Source: Gammaproteobacteria bacterium (GTDB lineage Bacteria; Pseudomonadota; Gammaproteobacteria; Eutrophobiales; Eutrophobiaceae). From it: a stretch of DNA of 38,021 nucleotides. Positions 34,799 to 38,021 of this stretch are shown piece by piece. The stretch is taken from the NCBI GenBank assembly GCA_016193395.1, contig JACPSH010000033.1, forward strand, positions 1-38,021, written 5' to 3'. The notes below the pieces were generated by a model. It worked only from the letters and a program-made list of their open reading frames with translations. It made no database searches and had not been told where the DNA came from. How positions within the stretch are numbered: the first letter of the stretch is position 1; each line of letters begins with the position of its first letter. The translations under genes were made by a program, and so were the position numbers.

Positions 34799-37700
34799 AT
34801 GGTGCTCTCCGATCTCTCCATCCGCCGCCCGGTCCTGGCCACGGTCATGAGCCTGATGCTCGTGCTGCTCGGGTTCCTGGCGTTCGAGCGCCTGCCGGTC
34901 CGCGAGTACCCGGATATCGACACCCCCACGGTCTCGGTTTCCACCGTGTATCCCGGCGCATCCGCGGAGGTGGTCGAAAGCCAGGTCACGCGTCCGCTGG
35001 AGGATTCGCTGGCCGGCATAGAAGGCATCGACAGGATGAAATCCGTCAGCCGCGAGGAAGTCAGCGAGATCACTATCCATTTCCGCCTGGAACGCGAGGC
35101 GGACGCCGCCGCGGCCGACGTGCGCGACCGCGTGTCCCGGGCCCGCGATGAGCTGCCCGAGGACGTCCGCGAGTCGATCATTTCCAAGGTCGAGGCGGAC
35201 GCGAACGCCATCATGTGGCTCGCCTTCTACAGCGACCGTCAGAGCGCGCTCGAGATCACGGACTTCGCCGACCGTTTCGTGAGGGACCGCCTGCAGACCG
35301 TGCCGGGCGTGGCCAGCGTGTTCATCGGCGGCGAGCGCACCTACGCGATGCGCCTATGGCTGGAGGCGCGGCGGCTGGCCGCCTATGGCATCACCGTTCA
35401 GGACGTGGAGAACGCGCTGCGCCAGCGCAACGTCGAGATCCCGGGCGGCCGGATCGAGAGCCTGGAGCGCGAATTCACCGTGCTGGCGGAGACGGACCTG
35501 CGCACGCCGGAGCAGTTCAACGATTTGATCATCCGCGAAGTCAACGGCTACCCGGTGCGGCTGCGCGATATTGGCCGCGCGGAGCTGGGCGCGCAGAACG
35601 AGCGCACCATCGTGCGCGTGGACGGGGAGCTGGCCGTCGGGCTCGGCATCGTCAAGCAGTCCACGGCCAACACGCTGGCGGTCGCCCGGGGCGTCAGGGC
35701 CGAAATACCCAACATCCAGAAGATGCTGCCGCCGGGCATGAAGCTCAAGGTCGGCTTCGACTCCTCGATCTTCATCGAGGACTCCATCTTCGAGGTGTAC
35801 AGGACCCTCGCCCAGGCGCTGCTGCTCGTCATCCTCGTGACCTTCTTCTTCCTGCGTACGGTGCGGGCCACACTGATCCCCTCCGTCACCATCCCCGTGT
35901 CCCTCATCGGGGCGTTCATTTTCATCTACGCGCTGGGGTTCTCCGTGAACGTGCTGACGCTGCTCGGGCTGGTGCTCGCCATCGGCCTGGTCGTGGACGA
36001 CGCCATCGTCATGCTCGAGAACATCCACCGCCGCATCGAGCACGGGATCGAGCCGCTGAAGGCCGCGTACGAGGGCAGCAGGGAGATTGCCTTCGCCATC
36101 ATCGCAATGACGCTCACGCTGGCCACGGTGTTCGCGCCGCTCGCCTTCATGAGCGGCAACACAGGGCGCCTGTTCCGCGAATTCGCGCTGGCGGTATCGT
36201 GCGCTGTCCTTGTTTCCGGTTTCGTCGCGCTGACGCTGACGCCGATGATGTGCTCGCGCATCCTGCGCGAAGAGGGCAGGCACGGCCGGCTTTACACGGC
36301 GATCGGCAGGGGCGTGGAGCGAATCACGGCGGGTTATCGTTCGCTGCTCGACGCCGCGTTGCGCACTCGCGCCCTCGTCATGGTGATTGGCGCGCTGGTG
36401 GCGGTCGGCAGCTTTTTCCTGATCGTCAATCTGAAATCCGAGCTGTCGCCGCTGGAGGACCGCGGTGCAATCGTCGCCGTCATCAACGCGCCGGAAGGCG
36501 CCACCTTCGATTACACCGACCGCTACGTCCGCGCCGCCGAGAAATTCATGGCGCAGATCCCGGAGATCGGGACCTACTTCACGGTCGTGGCGCCGGCCAT
36601 CTCGCCGCTGGCACCGGTCAACACCGGCATCGGCTTCATCAGCCTGAAGCCCTGGTCCGAGCGCGACCGCAGCCAGCAGCAGATCGTGGGCGAACTCCTG
36701 CCCAAGCTGCTCGGTCTGCCGGGCGTGCTGGCATTCGCGATCAACCCGCCATCACTCGGGCAAGGCTTCCGCAGCCTGCCGGTGCAGTTCGTCGTGCAGG
36801 GGCCGGATTACACATCGCTCGCCTCCTTCGTGCAGAAGATCATCGCGCGCGCGCGTGACAACCCGGGCCTGGTGAGCGTGGATACGAATCTCAAGCCGGA
36901 CAAGCCGGAGCTGCGCGTGACGGTGGACCGCGATCGCGCGGCCGATCTCGGCGTCGAGATCGAGGAAGTCGGCCGCGCGCTCGAATCGCTGCTCGGCGGC
37001 CGCCAGGTCACGCGCTTCAAGCGCGAGGGCGAGCAGTATGACGTCATCGTCAAGCTGGTCGACGAAGAGCGGCGCACGCCGCAGGACATCAGTTCCATCT
37101 ACGTGCGCGGCTCGGGCGAGCGCCTCGTGCCCCTGGCCAGCCTGATCGATACCCGCGAGAACACGGTGCTCAAGCAGTTGAACCACTTCAACCGCCTGCG
37201 CGCCGCGACGATCTCCGCGGGTCTTGCTCCCAACTACTCATTAGGCGAAGCGATCGAATGGCTGGAACAGGTCGCGCGCGAGGATCTGCCGCCCGCGGCC
37301 AAGACCGAACTGGATGGCGAATCGAAGGAATTCCGGGAATCGAGCGCGAGCCTGGTCGCGATGTTCATCCTGGCGATCATCTTCATCTATCTCGTGCTGG
37401 CGGCGCAGTTCGAGAGCTTCGTCGATCCCCTCATCATCCTGCTGACTGTGCCGCTCGGGATCACCGGCGCGTTGATCGCACTGAAGCTCTCGGGCGGGTC
37501 CTTGAACGTCTACAGCCAGATCGGGCTCGTGATGTTGGTGGGGCTCATCTCCAAGAACGGGATCCTGATCGTCGAATTCGCCAATCAGTTGCGCGAGAAG
37601 GGGCGCGGGATCCGCGAGGCCGTCGTGGAAGCCGCGACACTGCGCCTGCGGCCGATCCTCATGACCACCTTCGCGATGATCTTCGGCGCCACTCCGCTCG

Positions 37701-37885
37701 CGCTCGCCTCCGGCGCCGGCGCCGAGAGCCGGTCCCAGGTCGGGTGGGTGATCGTGGGCGGTCTCGCCCTCGGTACGCTCCTTACCCTGTTTGTGATCCC
37801 GACGGCCTACACGCTGCTGGCGCGCAAAGGTGCGCATGCGCCGCAACCGACACCCGCCGTGGGCGAATTGGCGACCGCCAAGTAA
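34799..37885 (+). CDS. RND efflux transporter (HAE1/AcrB-like inner-membrane pump)
   Basis: A proton-driven export pump of 1028 residues with twelve membrane helices and two large periplasmic loops. It starts VLSDLSIRRPVLATVMSLML. Helix 4 carries the proton-relay pair Asp400-Asp401 in GLVLAIGLVVDDAIVMLENI, and the helix 10 Lys equivalent is in LVGLISKNGILIVEFANQLR. Porter-domain signatures include VREYPDIDTPTVSVSTVYPG and TRPLEDSLAGIEGIDRMKS. It resembles hydrophobic/amphiphilic efflux pumps rather than heavy-metal CusA types, but the substrate cannot be told. No outer-membrane factor gene is in the operon, so it presumably shares a TolC-type channel encoded elsewhere. Confidence 0.96.
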   Translation: MVLSDLSIRRPVLATVMSLMLVLLGFLAFERLPVREYPDIDTPTVSVSTVYPGASAEVVESQVTRPLEDSLAGIEGIDRMKSVSREEVSEITIHFRLEREADAAAADVRDRVSRARDELPEDVRESIISKVEADANAIMWLAFYSDRQSALEITDFADRFVRDRLQTVPGVASVFIGGERTYAMRLWLEARRLAAYGITVQDVENALRQRNVEIPGGRIESLEREFTVLAETDLRTPEQFNDLIIREVNGYPVRLRDIGRAELGAQNERTIVRVDGELAVGLGIVKQSTANTLAVARGVRAEIPNIQKMLPPGMKLKVGFDSSIFIEDSIFEVYRTLAQALLLVILVTFFFLRTVRATLIPSVTIPVSLIGAFIFIYALGFSVNVLTLLGLVLAIGLVVDDAIVMLENIHRRIEHGIEPLKAAYEGSREIAFAIIAMTLTLATVFAPLAFMSGNTGRLFREFALAVSCAVLVSGFVALTLTPMMCSRILREEGRHGRLYTAIGRGVERITAGYRSLLDAALRTRALVMVIGALVAVGSFFLIVNLKSELSPLEDRGAIVAVINAPEGATFDYTDRYVRAAEKFMAQIPEIGTYFTVVAPAISPLAPVNTGIGFISLKPWSERDRSQQQIVGELLPKLLGLPGVLAFAINPPSLGQGFRSLPVQFVVQGPDYTSLASFVQKIIARARDNPGLVSVDTNLKPDKPELRVTVDRDRAADLGVEIEEVGRALESLLGGRQVTRFKREGEQYDVIVKLVDEERRTPQDISSIYVRGSGERLVPLASLIDTRENTVLKQLNHFNRLRAATISAGLAPNYSLGEAIEWLEQVAREDLPPAAKTELDGESKEFRESSASLVAMFILAIIFIYLVLAAQFESFVDPLIILLTVPLGITGALIALKLSGGSLNVYSQIGLVMLVGLISKNGILIVEFANQLREKGRGIREAVVEAATLRLRPILMTTFAMIFGATPLALASGAGAESRSQVGWVIVGGLALGTLLTLFVIPTAYTLLARKGAHAPQPTPAVGELATAK

Positions 37886-37895
37886 CGGCCGGGAA

Positions 37896-37923
37896 TTGAC
37901 TCAAGGGCGGCAAGCGGTAGACT
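37896..37923 (+). promoter_or_regulatory. promoter of tRNA-Arg
   Basis: TTGACT (37896-37901), 16-bp spacer, TAGACT (37918-37923), followed by a GC-rich discriminator GCCGCC typical of stringently controlled stable-RNA promoters. Transcription would start near 37930, about 15 bp before the mature tRNA. The same stretch can form a GGCGGCA / TGCCGCC stem (37906-37929) that might also act on pump transcripts. Confidence 0.65.
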
Positions 37924-37944
37924 GCCGCCACCCTTCAGACGCAC

Positions 37945-38021
37945 GCGCCCGTAGCTCAGTTGGATAGAGTACCTGGCTACGAACCAGGGGGTCGGCGGTT
38001 CGAATCCGTCCGGGCGCGCCA
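37945..38021 (+). tRNA. tRNA-Arg(ACG)
   Basis: Acceptor GCGCCCG (37945-37951) pairs with CGGGCGC (38011-38017), then G and an encoded CCA ending at the window edge. D arm GCTCAGTTGGATAGAGT; anticodon stem CCTGG / CCAGG around CTACGAA with anticodon ACG at 37979-37981; T arm GGCGGTTCGAATCCGTC. A34 is the TadA substrate. In E. coli the equivalent argV follows serV directly. Confidence 0.97.

Noticed and set aside
34133-35080. A 315-codon minus-strand frame across the adaptor-pump junction
   Set aside because: It spans two well-supported plus-strand genes and has no family resemblance.
32580-38021. Integrative element with attL/attR at the two tRNA genes
   Set aside because: No integrase gene is present and the tRNA-Ser and tRNA-Arg 3' ends share only the generic GGTTCGAATCC core, so attachment sites cannot be claimed.

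Overview
The window looks like a chromosomal segment of a GC-rich gammaproteobacterium. Gene order supports this: gatCAB beside mreBCD, mrdAB-mltB-rlpA-dacA, ybeD-lipB-lipA, xseA divergent from guaBA, and pncC-recA-recX-alaS-csrA-tRNA-Ser are all gammaproteobacterial arrangements. I cannot name the genus. Almost everything is core genome; the accessory parts are small repeats and one efflux operon.

Layout. 1-2335 (minus): gatC-gatA-gatB, the last cut by the window edge. 2604-12297 (plus): a long cell-shape and peptidoglycan block, mreB-mreC-mreD-mrdA-rodA-mltB-rlpA-dacA-dat, interrupted after mreD by a 177-bp TIR element and a hairpin repeat. 12578-13600 (plus): a divergent isocitrate/isopropylmalate dehydrogenase-like gene between two palindromic repeat elements. 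13830-17113 (minus): an ABC-2 transporter pair, a tandem cNMP-binding-domain protein and a small secreted protein. 17279-19996 (plus): ybeD-lipB-lipA-ydcF. 20067-21440 (minus): xseA, divergent from guaB-guaA-(small ORF)-tadA-pncC-thpR (plus, to 26401). 26539-32553 (plus): recA-recX-alaS-lysC-csrA. 32580-38021: tRNA-Ser(GCT), then a TetR-RND efflux operon, then tRNA-Arg(ACG).

How the genes work together. MreBCD, PBP2 and RodA form the elongation machine. MltB and RlpA are glycan-strand lytic enzymes, DacA trims D-Ala, and Dat can interconvert D-Ala with pyruvate and D-Glu. YbeD-LipB-LipA make lipoyl cofactors. GuaB-GuaA make GMP. RecA-RecX form a recombinase and modulator pair. CsrA is a global post-transcriptional regulator.

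Most notable signals: (1) a run of hairpins between mreB and mreC, with mreC apparently starting at ATC; (2) a MITE-like element whose end supplies the mreD stop codon and which abuts a dispersed hairpin repeat; (3) two dispersed palindromic repeat families with three copies each; (4) a dehydrogenase whose usual His-Gly-Ser-Ala-Pro cofactor motif has become Gly-Gly-Thr-Ala-Pro; (5) an efflux operon separating tRNA-Ser and tRNA-Arg genes that are neighbours in E. coli. I did not find a clearly new multi-gene system, and no CRISPR array, prophage or complete insertion sequence.
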